DNA of 64,000 bases from Burkholderiales bacterium RIFCSPLOWO2_12_FULL_65_40 (GTDB lineage: Bacteria > Pseudomonadota > Gammaproteobacteria > Burkholderiales > Burkholderiaceae_C). The stretch lies in contig MESL01000054.1 in NCBI GenBank assembly GCA_001770955.1, positions 1 through 64,000 on the forward strand. The letters run 5' to 3'. The notes beneath the pieces were generated by a model that worked only from the letters and a program-made list of their open reading frames with translations, was not told the origin of the DNA and did no database searches. Positions 11,158-20,717 of the stretch are shown one piece after another. Both the position numbers and the translations under genes were made by a program. Every line of letters starts with the position of its first letter. The stretch's first letter is position 1.

Positions 11158-14121
11158 ATGGACACCCTGCGCGAGGAATCCGGGCTGGCGCCCGGAACCC
11201 ACCGAAGCGCCCTCGCGGGCGCGCAAGGCACGCATTGGTGGCACCGCATCACGGTCCCATCCGGGGTGCTGATCAGCGGGCTGGTGGTGGTGGCCATGCT
11301 GCTCCTGTCGGGGCTGCTGGCCTACCAGGCCAGCACCACGGCACGGGAGGCCATTTTTGCGGCCTCCGAGGACAGCGCTCAGCGCATCAGCCTGATCATC
11401 AGCGAGCGGGTGCGCCGCATCGTGGACCCGGCCGACGCCATCATCCGGCAACTGGCCTTCGATCCCATCACCGCCGCGACCACCTTGCCAGCGCGCATGC
11501 GCCGCTTACCGGTGCTGGCGCGCTTACTCGAACAAAACGCGCTGCTGTCGGCGGTGTTCATGGGCTATCCGGACGGGCAGTTTCTGCTGGTGCGGCCGCT
11601 GCGCGACCCCGCACTGCGCCAGCGACTGGGTGCGCCCGAGGCGGCGGTTTTTCTGGTGCAGTCCATGTCCCGCGAGCGCGGCGCCGTGGCACTGGTGGGG
11701 CGCTGGAATTTTTATGATGCGCAGTTGCGGCTGCTGTCCTCGTCGGTGCGTCCGGACTATCGCTATGACCCGCGCACCCGCCCCTGGTACCTGGAGGCCC
11801 AGGAGCAGAACGCCCAGATTCTGACTGCACCCTACCTGTTCTTCACGACGCATGAAGTGGGTGTGACCCTGAGCCAGGCCAGCGAGGATGGGCGCGCCAT
11901 TCTGGGCCTGGACGTGGCCTTGCCGGACCTGGGGCGCGAGATCGAATCGCTGCGCCTGATTCCCAACACCGAGATCGTGGTGGTGGACCGGGACCTGCGG
12001 GTGCTGGCCTATCCCGACATGTCCAGGGTGCTGGAGCCCGATGGCAGTGGCCCCGGCCTGAACCTTCGCACACTCGACAGCCTGGGCATTCCCAGCCTCT
12101 CGCAGGTGCACAGGCTGGACATTCGGCCGGGCGAATCCCGGCGCTTCATGGTGCACGGCCGGGAGTGGCTTGGGCAGGTGCAGCCGCTGCAGTCGCTGCG
12201 CTGGCGCGATCTGAACATCCTGATGGCGATTCCGACGGGTGAGTTGCTGTCGGGCATTGACAAGAGCCTGCAGCGCCAGGCGTGGGTGGCGGCCAGCAGC
12301 ATCCTGTTCATGGTTCTTCTGGGGGCGCTCGCGGGGCGGCGCGTGGGGCAGAGCCTTTCCATCCTGGCTGCGCAGGCCGAGGCGCTGGCCCGTTTCGATT
12401 TCCGCCGATTCGAGCGACCCCGGTCCTACGTACGCGAAATGCGCGACCTGGGCCAGGTGATGGATGGCATGTCGGAGACCATCGCCAAGTTCCTGGACAT
12501 CACGCACCACATCAGCGCCGAATCACGGCTCGACCTGATGCTCTCGAGCGTGCTGTACGAACTGGTGCACACCACCCATTGCAGCAGTGGCGCGGTGTAC
12601 CTGGTTGCCCCGGACGGAAAGGGCCTGGATCGTATCGCACGCTACTGCAAAGAGCCGGACGACCAGCGGCACTACCCTGAGCACCTGGCCATGGCGCACT
12701 TCATCAACCCCGCCAGCGTGCTGGACGGCGACATGGACTCGCCGGGGCAAGGTGCGCTACCCCAGCACCCCCTGCGCGTGCAGTTGCGCACGCGCCAGGG
12801 GCAACCCCTGGGGGTGCTCTCGTTGCGCTACGTTTCAGACTACCGGCAGGACGACGCCAATTTCCGCATTTTTGTGGAAAAACTTTCGGGCACGCTGTCG
12901 GTAGCCATCGAAACGCGCAACCTCATCGAAGGGCAGAAGCGCCTGTTCGACGCCCTGATCCGCCTGCTGGCCGACGCCATCGATGCGAAGAGCCCATACA
13001 CCGGGGGGCATTGCGAACGCGTGCCGCAGCTGTCGGAGATGCTGATGCAGTGCCTGTGCGATGCCCACGACGGCCCTTTTGCCACCGTGCGCATGACCGA
13101 GGCCGAGCGCGAGGAGTTCCGCCTCGGGGCCTGGCTGCACGACTGCGGCAAGGTCACCAGCCCCGAGCATGTCATTGACAAGGCCACCAAGCTGGAGACG
13201 CTCTACAACCGCATTCACGAGGTACGCATGCGCTTCGAGGTGTTGTGGCGTGACGCGCAAATCAGCTACTGGCAGCAGCGCCAGGCCGGGCTTGATGTGA
13301 TTGCACTGGAAGCACGGCTGCAGGCGCAGCACGCCCGTCTGCAGGAAGAATTTGCCTTTGTGGCCCGCTGCAACGTGGGAGGCGAAGCCATGGCCGACGG
13401 GGACGTCGATCGCCTGGCCGTGATCGGCGGGCAGACCTGGCTGCGCCACTTCGACCACCGGCTCGGGCTTTCGGCCGCTGAACGGGATCGGCTGGGCGCT
13501 TCAGAGGGGGAGGCGCTCCCCGTCACAGAGCGCCTGCTGGCAGACCGGCCAGACCACATCGTCCCCTGGGGAGAGCGGCGCCCTCCGGTGGAGCGGGGCA
13601 ACCCGGCCAACCGCTGGGGGTTCCACATGGTGCTGCCCGCGCAGGCGGCCCATCTGGGCGAGTTGCACAACCTGTCTATCCGGCGTGGCACCCTCACGGA
13701 AGAAGACCGCTTCAAGATCAACGAGCACATCGTTCAGACGATCATCATGCTCAGCAGCCTGCCGTTCCCGCCGCATCTGGCCCGCGTACCCGACATTGCC
13801 GGCACGCACCACGAAAAGCTGGATGGCACCGGCTACCCGCGTGGTCTGGCGAGCGAGCAGCTTACGCTGGCAGACCGTGTCATCGCACTGGCCGATATCT
13901 TCGAGGCGCTCACTGCCGCAGATCGGCCCTACAAGCCGGCCAAGACCCTGTCGGAATCGCTGGCCATCATGGCCACCATGGCGCGGCAAAAGCACATTGA
14001 TGCCGAGGTGTTCCGCTTCTTTCTGCGCAGCGGTGTATGGCGCGACTATGCCGAGCGCTTCCTGTCGCCGCTGCAACGCGATGCGGTGGACGTCGATGCC
14101 CTGGAAAGGGCGCTGGGCTGA
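11158..14121 (+). CDS. Membrane sensor with GAF and HD-GYP domains (c-di-GMP phosphodiesterase candidate)
   Basis: 987 residues. A membrane segment at ~39-58 (LISGLVVVAMLLLSGLLAY) and a second at ~378-396 (AASSILFMVLLGALAG) enclose a large periplasmic sensor of the Cache type. A GAF-like domain (~460-590) follows, then HD-GYP. The key residues are present: LHDCGK (~660), HHEKLDGTGYPRGL (~883) and ADIFEALTAADRPYK. The phosphodiesterase should hydrolyse c-di-GMP to pGpG or GMP. About 150 extra residues separate the HD pair from the segment INEHIVQ, far more than in compact HD-GYP domains. Convergent with a diguanylate cyclase gene. Confidence 0.88.
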   Translation: MDTLREESGLAPGTHRSALAGAQGTHWWHRITVPSGVLISGLVVVAMLLLSGLLAYQASTTAREAIFAASEDSAQRISLIISERVRRIVDPADAIIRQLAFDPITAATTLPARMRRLPVLARLLEQNALLSAVFMGYPDGQFLLVRPLRDPALRQRLGAPEAAVFLVQSMSRERGAVALVGRWNFYDAQLRLLSSSVRPDYRYDPRTRPWYLEAQEQNAQILTAPYLFFTTHEVGVTLSQASEDGRAILGLDVALPDLGREIESLRLIPNTEIVVVDRDLRVLAYPDMSRVLEPDGSGPGLNLRTLDSLGIPSLSQVHRLDIRPGESRRFMVHGREWLGQVQPLQSLRWRDLNILMAIPTGELLSGIDKSLQRQAWVAASSILFMVLLGALAGRRVGQSLSILAAQAEALARFDFRRFERPRSYVREMRDLGQVMDGMSETIAKFLDITHHISAESRLDLMLSSVLYELVHTTHCSSGAVYLVAPDGKGLDRIARYCKEPDDQRHYPEHLAMAHFINPASVLDGDMDSPGQGALPQHPLRVQLRTRQGQPLGVLSLRYVSDYRQDDANFRIFVEKLSGTLSVAIETRNLIEGQKRLFDALIRLLADAIDAKSPYTGGHCERVPQLSEMLMQCLCDAHDGPFATVRMTEAEREEFRLGAWLHDCGKVTSPEHVIDKATKLETLYNRIHEVRMRFEVLWRDAQISYWQQRQAGLDVIALEARLQAQHARLQEEFAFVARCNVGGEAMADGDVDRLAVIGGQTWLRHFDHRLGLSAAERDRLGASEGEALPVTERLLADRPDHIVPWGERRPPVERGNPANRWGFHMVLPAQAAHLGELHNLSIRRGTLTEEDRFKINEHIVQTIIMLSSLPFPPHLARVPDIAGTHHEKLDGTGYPRGLASEQLTLADRVIALADIFEALTAADRPYKPAKTLSESLAIMATMARQKHIDAEVFRFFLRSGVWRDYAERFLSPLQRDAVDVDALERALG

Positions 14122-14147
14122 ACGCTGCGGCGTCGCGCCCGGTCAGG

Positions 14148-15191
14148 TCAGAACAGCTCGACGTCGTCGTTGCTGACCTTCGTCTTCAGGTGGCCTTCGG
14201 CGATCAGATCGTCGTAGTAGCGCACCTGGTTGCGGCCGTTTTCCTTGGCGAAATAGAGGGCCTGATCGGCCTGGCCGAGGATTTCCACGGGCGAACCGTG
14301 GGCTGTAGAGACGAAGCCCACGCTGACCGTGACCTGCCCGACCTGGGGGAAATAATAGTCTTCGACGTTCTTGCGGAAGCGGTTGAACACCTTGTGCGCG
14401 GTGGACAGACTGGTCGAGCGCAGCAGCACCACGAACTCTTCGCCGCCAAACCGGAAGATCTTGTCGTGGCTGCGGAACGAGGAACGCAGAATGTTGGCCA
14501 CCAGGATCAGCACCTCGTCACCGTACAGGTGACCGAAGCGGTCGTTGACCTGCTTGAAGTGGTCGATGTCCACCACGGCCAGCCACTGGTGGGTGGCATC
14601 GCCAGCGCTTTCCCCCTCGTCCGGGCCCGCTGCCAGGGGTTGTGGGCGGTCGCTCTGCTCGGGGGACGTGAAGCGCGAGAACTGCTCGTCGAAGGTCTTG
14701 CGGTTGAAGAGGCCGGTGAGGGCATCGCGTTCGCTGTAGTCCAGCAGGCTCTGGTAGTTTTTGTAGACGTGGAAGACGTGGGTGATCACGTCGATCTTCT
14801 GCGCAGAGAAGGGGCGCGACTGGACAATTTCCAGGCAGGAGGTGACTTTGTCATGCATCCACAGCGGCAGCCATATGCAATAGCGGCCTTTGCGCGGGGA
14901 TGCGATGGCATGGGGGCTGCGTTCCTGAATGCAGGTGTTCAGCGCCGGGATCTGATCGATGGGCTGGCTTGCAGGGTCGCTGGCGTTCTCGGTTTCGGCG
15001 CTGCGCCATTGGCCGTTGTCCATCCAGGTGCGGGGCCGTACGTACAGCGCATCGTCCTTGGAAAAGACCTCCAGCGCTCGCACCTGCACGATGCTGCTGA
15101 GCGCCTGCAGGGTGGAAAGCACCGATACCTCCAGCCGCAAATGGTCGCGGTGGCCAGTCATTTCTACCAGGTTCTGCAGGATGGGCTTCAT
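14148..15191 (-). CDS. Diguanylate cyclase with N-terminal sensory region
   Basis: 347 residues. The first ~165 residues form a GAF-like sensory region; there is no signal peptide or membrane segment. The C-terminal GGDEF domain carries the active motif FRFGGEEFVVLL and the inhibitory-site motif RSHD exactly five residues before it, so product feedback is likely. It should make c-di-GMP from two GTP. It starts 18 bases after the trmB stop and is probably the last gene of the LysR-FAD-gluQ-trmB run. It faces the HD-GYP gene. Confidence 0.9.
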   Translation of the reverse strand: MKPILQNLVEMTGHRDHLRLEVSVLSTLQALSSIVQVRALEVFSKDDALYVRPRTWMDNGQWRSAETENASDPASQPIDQIPALNTCIQERSPHAIASPRKGRYCIWLPLWMHDKVTSCLEIVQSRPFSAQKIDVITHVFHVYKNYQSLLDYSERDALTGLFNRKTFDEQFSRFTSPEQSDRPQPLAAGPDEGESAGDATHQWLAVVDIDHFKQVNDRFGHLYGDEVLILVANILRSSFRSHDKIFRFGGEEFVVLLRSTSLSTAHKVFNRFRKNVEDYYFPQVGQVTVSVGFVSTAHGSPVEILGQADQALYFAKENGRNQVRYYDDLIAEGHLKTKVSNDDVELF

Positions 15192-15209
15192 AGGGTGCAG
15201 TGTCCAGGT

Positions 15210-16007
15210 TCAGGTGCGGCGCTTGAACACCAGGTCCCACACCCCATGACCGAGCTTCAGGCCCCGGTTCTCGAACTTGGTGAGAGGCCGGTAGTCGGGT
15301 TGCGGGGCATAGTCCTCGGCCGTATTGACCAGCAGGGGGGCGCTGGAGAGCACCTGCAGCATCTGCTCGGCATAGGGCTGCCAGTCGGTGGCGCAGTGGA
15401 TATAGCCACCCGGCTTGAGCCGTGCCACCAGCTTGGCCACGAGCGGCGGCTGGATCAGGCGGCGCTTGTTGTGCTTGGTCTTGTGCCAGGGGTCGGGAAA
15501 GAAAATGTGCACACCGTCGAGGCTGCCAGGCGGCAGCATGTGATCGATGACCTCTACGGCATCGTGCTGCAAGATGCGGATGTTGGTCTGGCCCTGTTCG
15601 CCGATGCGTTTGAGCAGCGCGCCCACGCCGGGTTCGTGCACCTCGCAGCACAGAAAGTTGTCCTGGGGGCGCACGCGGGCGATGTGGGCCGTGGCCTCAC
15701 CCATGCCGAAGCCGATTTCCAGCACCAGGGGGGCACTGCGGCCGAATGCGGCCACGGCATCAAGGGGTGCGGGGGCATAGGGCACGATGAAGCGCGGGCC
15801 CAGGTCTTCGAAGGCTTTGGCCTGGCCCGTGGTGGTGCGACCGGCGCGGCGCACGAAGCTCTTGATGGTCTTGGGATGGGCGACGCCATCAGGCGCCTTG
15901 CCCGCCAGGGGGGCGGCAGTGGTCTCGCCGGAAAGGGCAGCGTCGCCGGGGGCGGAGGCGTTGGGGGGCAGTTCTGTCACGATGTCTGATTGTAGAGATG
16001 CATCCAT
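15210..16007 (-). CDS. trmB: tRNA (guanine-N7)-methyltransferase
   Basis: 265 residues from the ATG at 16007 (MDASLQS); the track start at 16019 is a GTG. It forms m7G46 in tRNA variable loops using SAM. The SAM site is [17 protein letters not shown], and the later [15 protein letters not shown] is the TrmB signature. The N-terminal ~50 residues are a variable proline/alanine-rich tail. The start overlaps the 3' end of gluQ by 31 bases, which suggests translational coupling. The pairing of two tRNA-modifying enzymes is notable. Confidence 0.95.
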   Translation of the reverse strand: MDASLQSDIVTELPPNASAPGDAALSGETTAAPLAGKAPDGVAHPKTIKSFVRRAGRTTTGQAKAFEDLGPRFIVPYAPAPLDAVAAFGRSAPLVLEIGFGMGEATAHIARVRPQDNFLCCEVHEPGVGALLKRIGEQGQTNIRILQHDAVEVIDHMLPPGSLDGVHIFFPDPWHKTKHNKRRLIQPPLVAKLVARLKPGGYIHCATDWQPYAEQMLQVLSSAPLLVNTAEDYAPQPDYRPLTKFENRGLKLGHGVWDLVFKRRT

Positions 16008-16951
16008 GCCCTGACCCACTGTGCCAGGGCGTCGTGGATCAGGGTGTTGCGAGGATGCACCAATGGGGGTAATCCCAGCACGCTTGCAGCCGCCTCCAGC
16101 GCTTGCAGGGGGGCGTCAAGGTCCAGGGGTGCGGCGCCATGCTGCTTGGAGAGCTTTTCTCCGTCAGCGCCGCGCACCAGCGGAGTATGCAGGTAGCGGG
16201 GCGTGGGCAGGCCCAGGGCCTGCTGCAGCAATATCTGGCGCGGCGTATTGTCGGCGAGATCTTCGCCCCGAACCACATGCGTGATGCCCTGGGCGCCGTC
16301 GTCCACCACCACGGCCAGCTGGTAGGCCCACAGGCCATCGGCGCGGCGGAGAACGAAGTCACCGACGCTGTGCACGACATCCTGCTGCTGTCGGCCCAGG
16401 CGGCGATCATGCCAGGTCAGGGTATTAGATGCTATTGAAAATATAGCTTCTTGCGCTTTATGGACGGGCGCCAGAGCCATTTTTCCCATGTATTGTGTGG
16501 TGGCGAAACGCCAGGCACGGGCCGGCTTTCCTTGCAGTCCGGCGCGGCAGGTGCCCGGATAGGGCAGCTCGGTGTGGCGCTGTCGCATATGGCCTGCGGC
16601 GGCGTGGGCTGCTTCGATGTCCTTGCGGGAGCAGGCGCAGGGGTAGGCCAGCTGGCGCGTCATCAGGTCGTCGAGCGCCTGCTGGTACAGCGTGCCCCGT
16701 TGCGATTGCCAGAGTGGTGGCTCGTCCGCATGCAGGCCGCAGGTGGCCAGCTGGGCGAGGATCTGCTCAGCCGCCCCGGCCACGCAACGCGGGGTGTCCA
16801 CGTCTTCGATACGCACCAGCCAGCGCCCCCCACGCCCGCCATTCCAGGCGCGCGCATCCAGCCAGCTTGCGAGGGCCGCCACCAGCGAGCCCGCATGCAA
16901 GGGGCCCGTGGGGGAGGGGGCGAACCGGCCGACGTAGCCACCTGCCGTCAT
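15977..16951 (-). CDS. gluQ: Glutamyl-Q tRNA(Asp) synthetase, with in-frame repeat insertion
   Basis: 324 residues from the ATG at 16951 ([10 protein letters not shown]). It glutamylates the queuosine base in the anticodon of tRNA-Asp. The class I HIGH-like motif is [17 protein letters not shown] and the KMSKS-like motif is [10 protein letters not shown]. Zinc ligands CACSRKD are present, and the anticodon-binding domain is absent, as expected for GluQ. The segment [19 protein letters not shown] before LTWHDRRLG is encoded by a copy of the ~60-bp interspersed repeat and is not part of the usual family sequence. Start and upstream stop overlap as ATGA. Confidence 0.95.
   Translation of the reverse strand: MTAGGYVGRFAPSPTGPLHAGSLVAALASWLDARAWNGGRGGRWLVRIEDVDTPRCVAGAAEQILAQLATCGLHADEPPLWQSQRGTLYQQALDDLMTRQLAYPCACSRKDIEAAHAAAGHMRQRHTELPYPGTCRAGLQGKPARAWRFATTQYMGKMALAPVHKAQEAIFSIASNTLTWHDRRLGRQQQDVVHSVGDFVLRRADGLWAYQLAVVVDDGAQGITHVVRGEDLADNTPRQILLQQALGLPTPRYLHTPLVRGADGEKLSKQHGAAPLDLDAPLQALEAAASVLGLPPLVHPRNTLIHDALAQWVRAWMHLYNQTS
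16429..16485 (+). repeat. Interspersed palindromic repeat, copy 3, inside gluQ
   Basis: GATGCTATTGAAAATATAGC, then TTCTTGCGCTTTATGGACGG, then GCGCCAGAGCCATTTTT. It matches copy 1 closely at the left (ATGCTATTGAAAAT.TAGCT). It is read in frame without a stop on the minus strand, adding about 19 residues to GluQ. Confidence 0.85.
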
Positions 16952-18042
16952 GCCACGGTGAGCGCCAGTTCCAGTCCGGAAATGAAGGCGTCCTCCAGGC
17001 GGTGCCCCAGGCACCAGTCGCCGCAAGCACCGATGCCGGCCTTGCCGTCCCACAGATGGCTGCGGCCCAGGGGCCGCGTGGTTTGCGCATGACGCCAGCG
17101 GCGCACCTCGGCGTGGGCGGGCTCGGCGCGGATGCCCGTGACCTCGGAGAAGGCCTTGATCAGCTTGGCCTGCACGCGCTCGGCGTCGTCTTCCAGGTGC
17201 TCGGCCGACCAGGCCGGGCTGGCCTGCACGGTCCAGCGCTCGATGATGCTGCGCCCGGGTTTGGACGATTCGCGTGCCAGCCACGCGATGCGGTGGTGCG
17301 TGCTTCGGGCCGCGTTCCATTGCGGCCCCAGCGTGGTCAGGCCGGGGCGCACAGCCTGGGGGAAAGCGAGCATCAGGGTCCAGCACGGCGCCATGGTCAC
17401 GCCGGCCATGGCGGCGGCCAGGCTGGCGCTCACACCGCTGTTGTCGAGCAGGGCCTGGGCGGGTGCAGCGGGCAGCGCCAGAAGCACTGCATCGAAGCCG
17501 GCAAACACATGCTGCCCGCCTTCGGCGGACTGGGTGCACACCTGCCAGCGCTGGGGGGCCAGGCGGTCGGGTTCGATGCGCAGCACATGGGTGCCGGTGT
17601 GCAGGCAGCCGGCCTGCTGCAACGGCAGTGCCCAGGCGTCCACCAGGGTGCCCATGCCGGGCCGGGCCACCCAGTGCGGATCATTGGGCAGCGGGTTGGC
17701 AGCGATCACGCGGCCCGCAGCGTCGAGCACGCGCACCGTGTTGGCGCTCCAGGGGCGGCACATGCCAGGCACGGTGGCCAGGGCCTGGGTAAAGCGCTCG
17801 TCGCGCACGGTGAAGTACTGCGCACCGGCATCAAAGCCGCCAAAGGGTGTCTGCAGCGTGGTGGTGCGTCCTCCGGCATGGTCGGTCTTTTCAAAAACGG
17901 TGACCTGGTGACCCGCCTGCATGAGCGTGCGGGCACAGGCCACGCCGGCCATGCCGGCGCCAATCACGGCGATGCTTCGGGGCGCCGTGGCGGCGCGCTG
18001 GCTTCGGGGGCGGGTGGCTCGGGGCGGTTTGCGTGCAGGCAT
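16948..18042 (-). CDS. FAD-dependent amine-oxidase/renalase-like oxidoreductase
   Basis: 364 residues from the ATG at 18042 (MPARKPP); the longer track start overlaps the spacer to the LysR gene and is rejected. After a basic N-terminal tail the dinucleotide motif [17 protein letters not shown] appears, then the flavin-binding arginine segment GGRTTTL. Later [18 protein letters not shown] is the C-terminal FAD motif. This is the NAD(P)/FAD family close to renalase. The substrate is unknown. It overlaps gluQ by 4 bases (ATGA) and follows a LysR gene, so it may be a LysR target. No signal peptide is evident. Confidence 0.85.
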   Translation of the reverse strand: MPARKPPRATRPRSQRAATAPRSIAVIGAGMAGVACARTLMQAGHQVTVFEKTDHAGGRTTTLQTPFGGFDAGAQYFTVRDERFTQALATVPGMCRPWSANTVRVLDAAGRVIAANPLPNDPHWVARPGMGTLVDAWALPLQQAGCLHTGTHVLRIEPDRLAPQRWQVCTQSAEGGQHVFAGFDAVLLALPAAPAQALLDNSGVSASLAAAMAGVTMAPCWTLMLAFPQAVRPGLTTLGPQWNAARSTHHRIAWLARESSKPGRSIIERWTVQASPAWSAEHLEDDAERVQAKLIKAFSEVTGIRAEPAHAEVRRWRHAQTTRPLGRSHLWDGKAGIGACGDWCLGHRLEDAFISGLELALTVA

Positions 18043-18121
18043 GTGCGGGTCTTTCGGGCGGAGGCCAGTGGGGAATAAGGTGATATGTATGCACTCTACA
18101 CGCCTGGCGCCCCCTTGCGCA

Positions 18122-19060
18122 TCAAAAGTGGTGGTGGTTTTCCAGCAAGGCACGGCGGGTTGTCGGGCTCTGCAACTGGCTCAGCCACCATTGCAGCGCC
18201 CGGCCGGGGGCTGTGAATCCCGGACCGCCCCAGGCGTAATGCATGCGGATGCTGCGCGCGGGCCGTGCCACCTTGCGCTCCACCAGATGGCCCGCCTCGA
18301 CATAGGGGCGCACCATGGGCTCGGGCAGGAAGCCGCCGCCCAGACCACGCAACTGCACCTGTACCTTGGCCTGCATGGTGTCCACGGTCAGTACGTCCTG
18401 TCCGCCCAGCAGGCCCATGGTCAGGCCGCCGCGCTGCGCGGAGTCGGCCACGGCCACGGCGCGGTGTTCCAGCAACGTGGCGTCGGTGATCGGCTCGGGC
18501 GCCGTGGCCAGAGGGTGATGGGGTGCCACCACGTAGATGAACAGCAGGTCGCCCAGCAGCTCCTGCTGCAGACCGGCCACGTTGGTTCCGGCCACCGAAA
18601 CGCCGATGGCCAAGTCGGCCCGACCCGAGGTCAGGGCTTCGAGTGTGCCGTTCATGATGCCATTGCGCAGCTTAAGGCGTGTGGGGGGCGCCAGAGCATA
18701 GAAGGCCTCGACCAGTTCGAGCATGGTGTGGGGCGAAACCACGCCATCGACGGAGAGGGTCAGCTGGGGCTCCCATCCGGTGGCAACACGGCGCACGCGG
18801 TGGGCCACGGCATCGACATCGCGCAGCAGCCGCGCTCCTTCGCGCAGCAGTTCAGCCCCTGCCTCGGTGGGGCGGGCCTGGCGCGCGCTGCGGTCGAACA
18901 GCAGCACATCCAGCGCATCCTCGATCTGGCGGACCCGGTACGTCAGTGCGCTGGGCACCAGGCCGAGCTGCCGGGCAGCCGCCGCGAAGCTGCCGGACTC
19001 GGCGATCACCTGCAGCATAGCGAGGTTTTCGGGAGTGAGGACATCGCGTGTGTTTTGCAT
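18122..19060 (-). CDS. LysR-family transcriptional regulator
   Basis: 312 residues. The N-terminal winged HTH is NLAMLQVIAESGSFAAAARQLGLVPSALTYRVRQIED, followed by the linker helix and a two-lobed effector-binding domain. The effector is unknown. It is divergent from a pirin gene, with a dyad of the LysR T-N11-A type between the two. It may also lead into the FAD oxidoreductase gene 79 bases downstream. Other pirin-linked LysR proteins respond to electrophiles or drugs, but that is analogy only. Confidence 0.92.
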   Translation of the reverse strand: MQNTRDVLTPENLAMLQVIAESGSFAAAARQLGLVPSALTYRVRQIEDALDVLLFDRSARQARPTEAGAELLREGARLLRDVDAVAHRVRRVATGWEPQLTLSVDGVVSPHTMLELVEAFYALAPPTRLKLRNGIMNGTLEALTSGRADLAIGVSVAGTNVAGLQQELLGDLLFIYVVAPHHPLATAPEPITDATLLEHRAVAVADSAQRGGLTMGLLGGQDVLTVDTMQAKVQVQLRGLGGGFLPEPMVRPYVEAGHLVERKVARPARSIRMHYAWGGPGFTAPGRALQWWLSQLQSPTTRRALLENHHHF

Positions 19061-19074
19061 GGTGGCTTGGTGCG

Positions 19075-19093
19075 AATTCAGATATTTTGAATT
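19075..19093. promoter_or_regulatory. LysR-type operator, T-N11-A dyad
   Basis: AATTCA and TGAATT are perfect 6-bp inverted repeats separated by 7 bases (GATATTT), giving TCA-N7-TGA, the T-N11-A form. It lies 14 bases upstream of the LysR start and 73 bases upstream of the pirin start, where an autoregulator that also controls the divergent gene would bind. It is also an A/T-rich island in GC-rich DNA. Confidence 0.65.
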
Positions 19094-19165
19094 GTTCCAT
19101 CAATCCGGCAGGCCCACAGGATGCTGTGCCGGTTCTACATTGAAGCCTTGAAAGGAGCACACACC

Positions 19166-19867
19166 ATGCTGACCGTACGCAAATCACAGGACCGGGGTTA
19201 CGCAGACCATGGCTGGCTGCAGTCATTCCACAGCTTTTCGTTCGCGGGTTACCACGATCCCCGCCACATGGGGTTCGGCAACCTGCGCGTGATCAACGAG
19301 GACCGCATTGCCCCGGGCACGGGTTTCGGAGCCCACGGCCACCGCGACATGGAGATCATCAGCTATGTGCTGTCGGGCGAACTGGCCCACAAGGACAGCA
19401 TGGGCAATGTGGTGAGCATTCCCCCCGGCGAGGTGCAGCGCATGAGTGCGGGCACGGGGGTGATGCACAGCGAGTTCAACCATGCCCAGGGGCAGACCAC
19501 CCATTTCCTGCAGATCTGGATCATGCCCGACCGCCAGGGCGTGGAGCCGGGCTACGAGCAGAAGGCTTTCGCCGAGGCCGAAAAGCGGGGCCGGTTGCGC
19601 CTGGTGGCGTCACCCGATGGCGCATCGGGGTCGGTCAGCATCCACGCCGATGCCCGCATGTATGCCGGCCTGTTCGATGCAGGTGAAGCTGTTGACATGC
19701 CGCTGGAGACGGGGCGCAAATACTATGTACACCTGGTTCGTGGGGCATTGCTGGTGAATGGCCAGCGCCTGGTGGCGGGCGACGCCGCCCTGCTAGTGCA
19801 GGAATCGCGCCTGGCGCTGGGGCAGGGCGAGGGCGCGGAGGTACTGGTGTTTGACCTTCAGCCCTGA
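19166..19867 (+). CDS. Pirin family protein (bicupin)
   Basis: 233 residues from the ATG at 19166, with AAAGGAG 9 bases upstream; the 15 track residues before it are not conserved. The N-terminal cupin has the metal ligands GAHGHRDMEIISYVLSGELAHKD, then MSAGTGVMHSEFN. Bacterial pirins of the YhhW type have quercetinase activity in some cases, while others modulate metabolic enzymes. The C-terminal half is the second, metal-free cupin. Divergent LysR control is likely. Its biological substrate here is unknown. Confidence 0.93.
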   Translation: MLTVRKSQDRGYADHGWLQSFHSFSFAGYHDPRHMGFGNLRVINEDRIAPGTGFGAHGHRDMEIISYVLSGELAHKDSMGNVVSIPPGEVQRMSAGTGVMHSEFNHAQGQTTHFLQIWIMPDRQGVEPGYEQKAFAEAEKRGRLRLVASPDGASGSVSIHADARMYAGLFDAGEAVDMPLETGRKYYVHLVRGALLVNGQRLVAGDAALLVQESRLALGQGEGAEVLVFDLQP

Positions 19868-19879
19868 AGGGGCGGCTGC

Positions 19880-20707
19880 TCAACCCGCACGGGCGAGCAG
19901 TGTTTCTTCGATTTTTCCGGCCAGCTGGGAAATGGCCAGCGCCGCCGGGCAGCCGGGGGTGTTGAGCAACAGCAGCTGGCGGCGCATCACGGCGTCACGC
20001 ACGGCCAGGTCGGCCGGGATGTCACCCATGTGGATCAGGCGCAGCGGGCGGCCGGAGTCGGTGGCGACGAAGCGTTCAAGCACCTGCTGCAACTGGCTGG
20101 TGATGGCCCGGCCATCGCCCGGGCGGGCCGCCTGGTTGACGACCATGCGCACATGCTGGCGCTTTTGCTGCATGGCCAGCACCTTGATGGCGGCGTAGGC
20201 GTCGGTGAGCGATGTGGGCTCGGGCGTGGCCACGATCAGCACCTCGGAGGCCAGCGAGACGGAGAACAGCACCACGTCAGAGATCCCGGCGCCGGTGTCC
20301 AGCAGGATGACGTCGAACCGTGGTGCCAGGGACTGGATGACGTTCAGGAACTGGTTGCGCACCTCGGGCGTGAGGCGCGAATACTCGACCATGCCCGAGC
20401 CTGCCAAAACGACCGAGAAGCCGCCGGGAGCGGCAATCACCGCGTCTTCCAGGCTGGATTTGCCGGTGAATACGTCGTGCAGCGTGATCTTGGGGTGCAG
20501 GTTGAGCACCACGTCCAGGTTGGCCAGGCCCAGGTCGGCATCAAGCACCAGAACGCGCTGGCCACGACGGGTCAGGGCCGCCGCCAGGTTGGCAGAGACG
20601 AAGGTCTTGCCGACGCCGCCTTTGCCGCTGGTCACGGCAATGATGCGTGCGCCCTGGGTGGTGGCTGCAGGGGAAAGTGGGGTGGTGGGGGACGGCGCGT
20701 CGCTCAT
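19880..20707 (-). CDS. MinD/FleN-type P-loop ATPase
   Basis: 275 residues. The deviant Walker A SGKGGVGKT is near residue 28, with the switch motifs VLVLDADLGLANLDVVL and VILLDTGAGIS, typical of MinD/ParA. The pattern TPEPTSLTDAYAAIKVL is that of FlhG/FleN flagellar-number ATPases. There is no clear C-terminal amphipathic MinD membrane helix. It lies 10 bases after a diguanylate cyclase gene on the same strand. No other flagellar gene is in the window, so this is either a flagellar regulator away from its cluster or a paralogue that positions another polar structure. Confidence 0.82.
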   Translation of the reverse strand: MSDAPSPTTPLSPAATTQGARIIAVTSGKGGVGKTFVSANLAAALTRRGQRVLVLDADLGLANLDVVLNLHPKITLHDVFTGKSSLEDAVIAAPGGFSVVLAGSGMVEYSRLTPEVRNQFLNVIQSLAPRFDVILLDTGAGISDVVLFSVSLASEVLIVATPEPTSLTDAYAAIKVLAMQQKRQHVRMVVNQAARPGDGRAITSQLQQVLERFVATDSGRPLRLIHMGDIPADLAVRDAVMRRQLLLLNTPGCPAALAISQLAGKIEETLLARAG

Positions 20708-20717
20708 CTCTTTGCTT

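Noticed and set aside
19856-19871. CCTTCAG-CC-CTGAAGG as a bidirectional terminator between pirin and the MinD-like gene
   Set aside because: The loop would be two bases, sterically poor, and there is no T-run.
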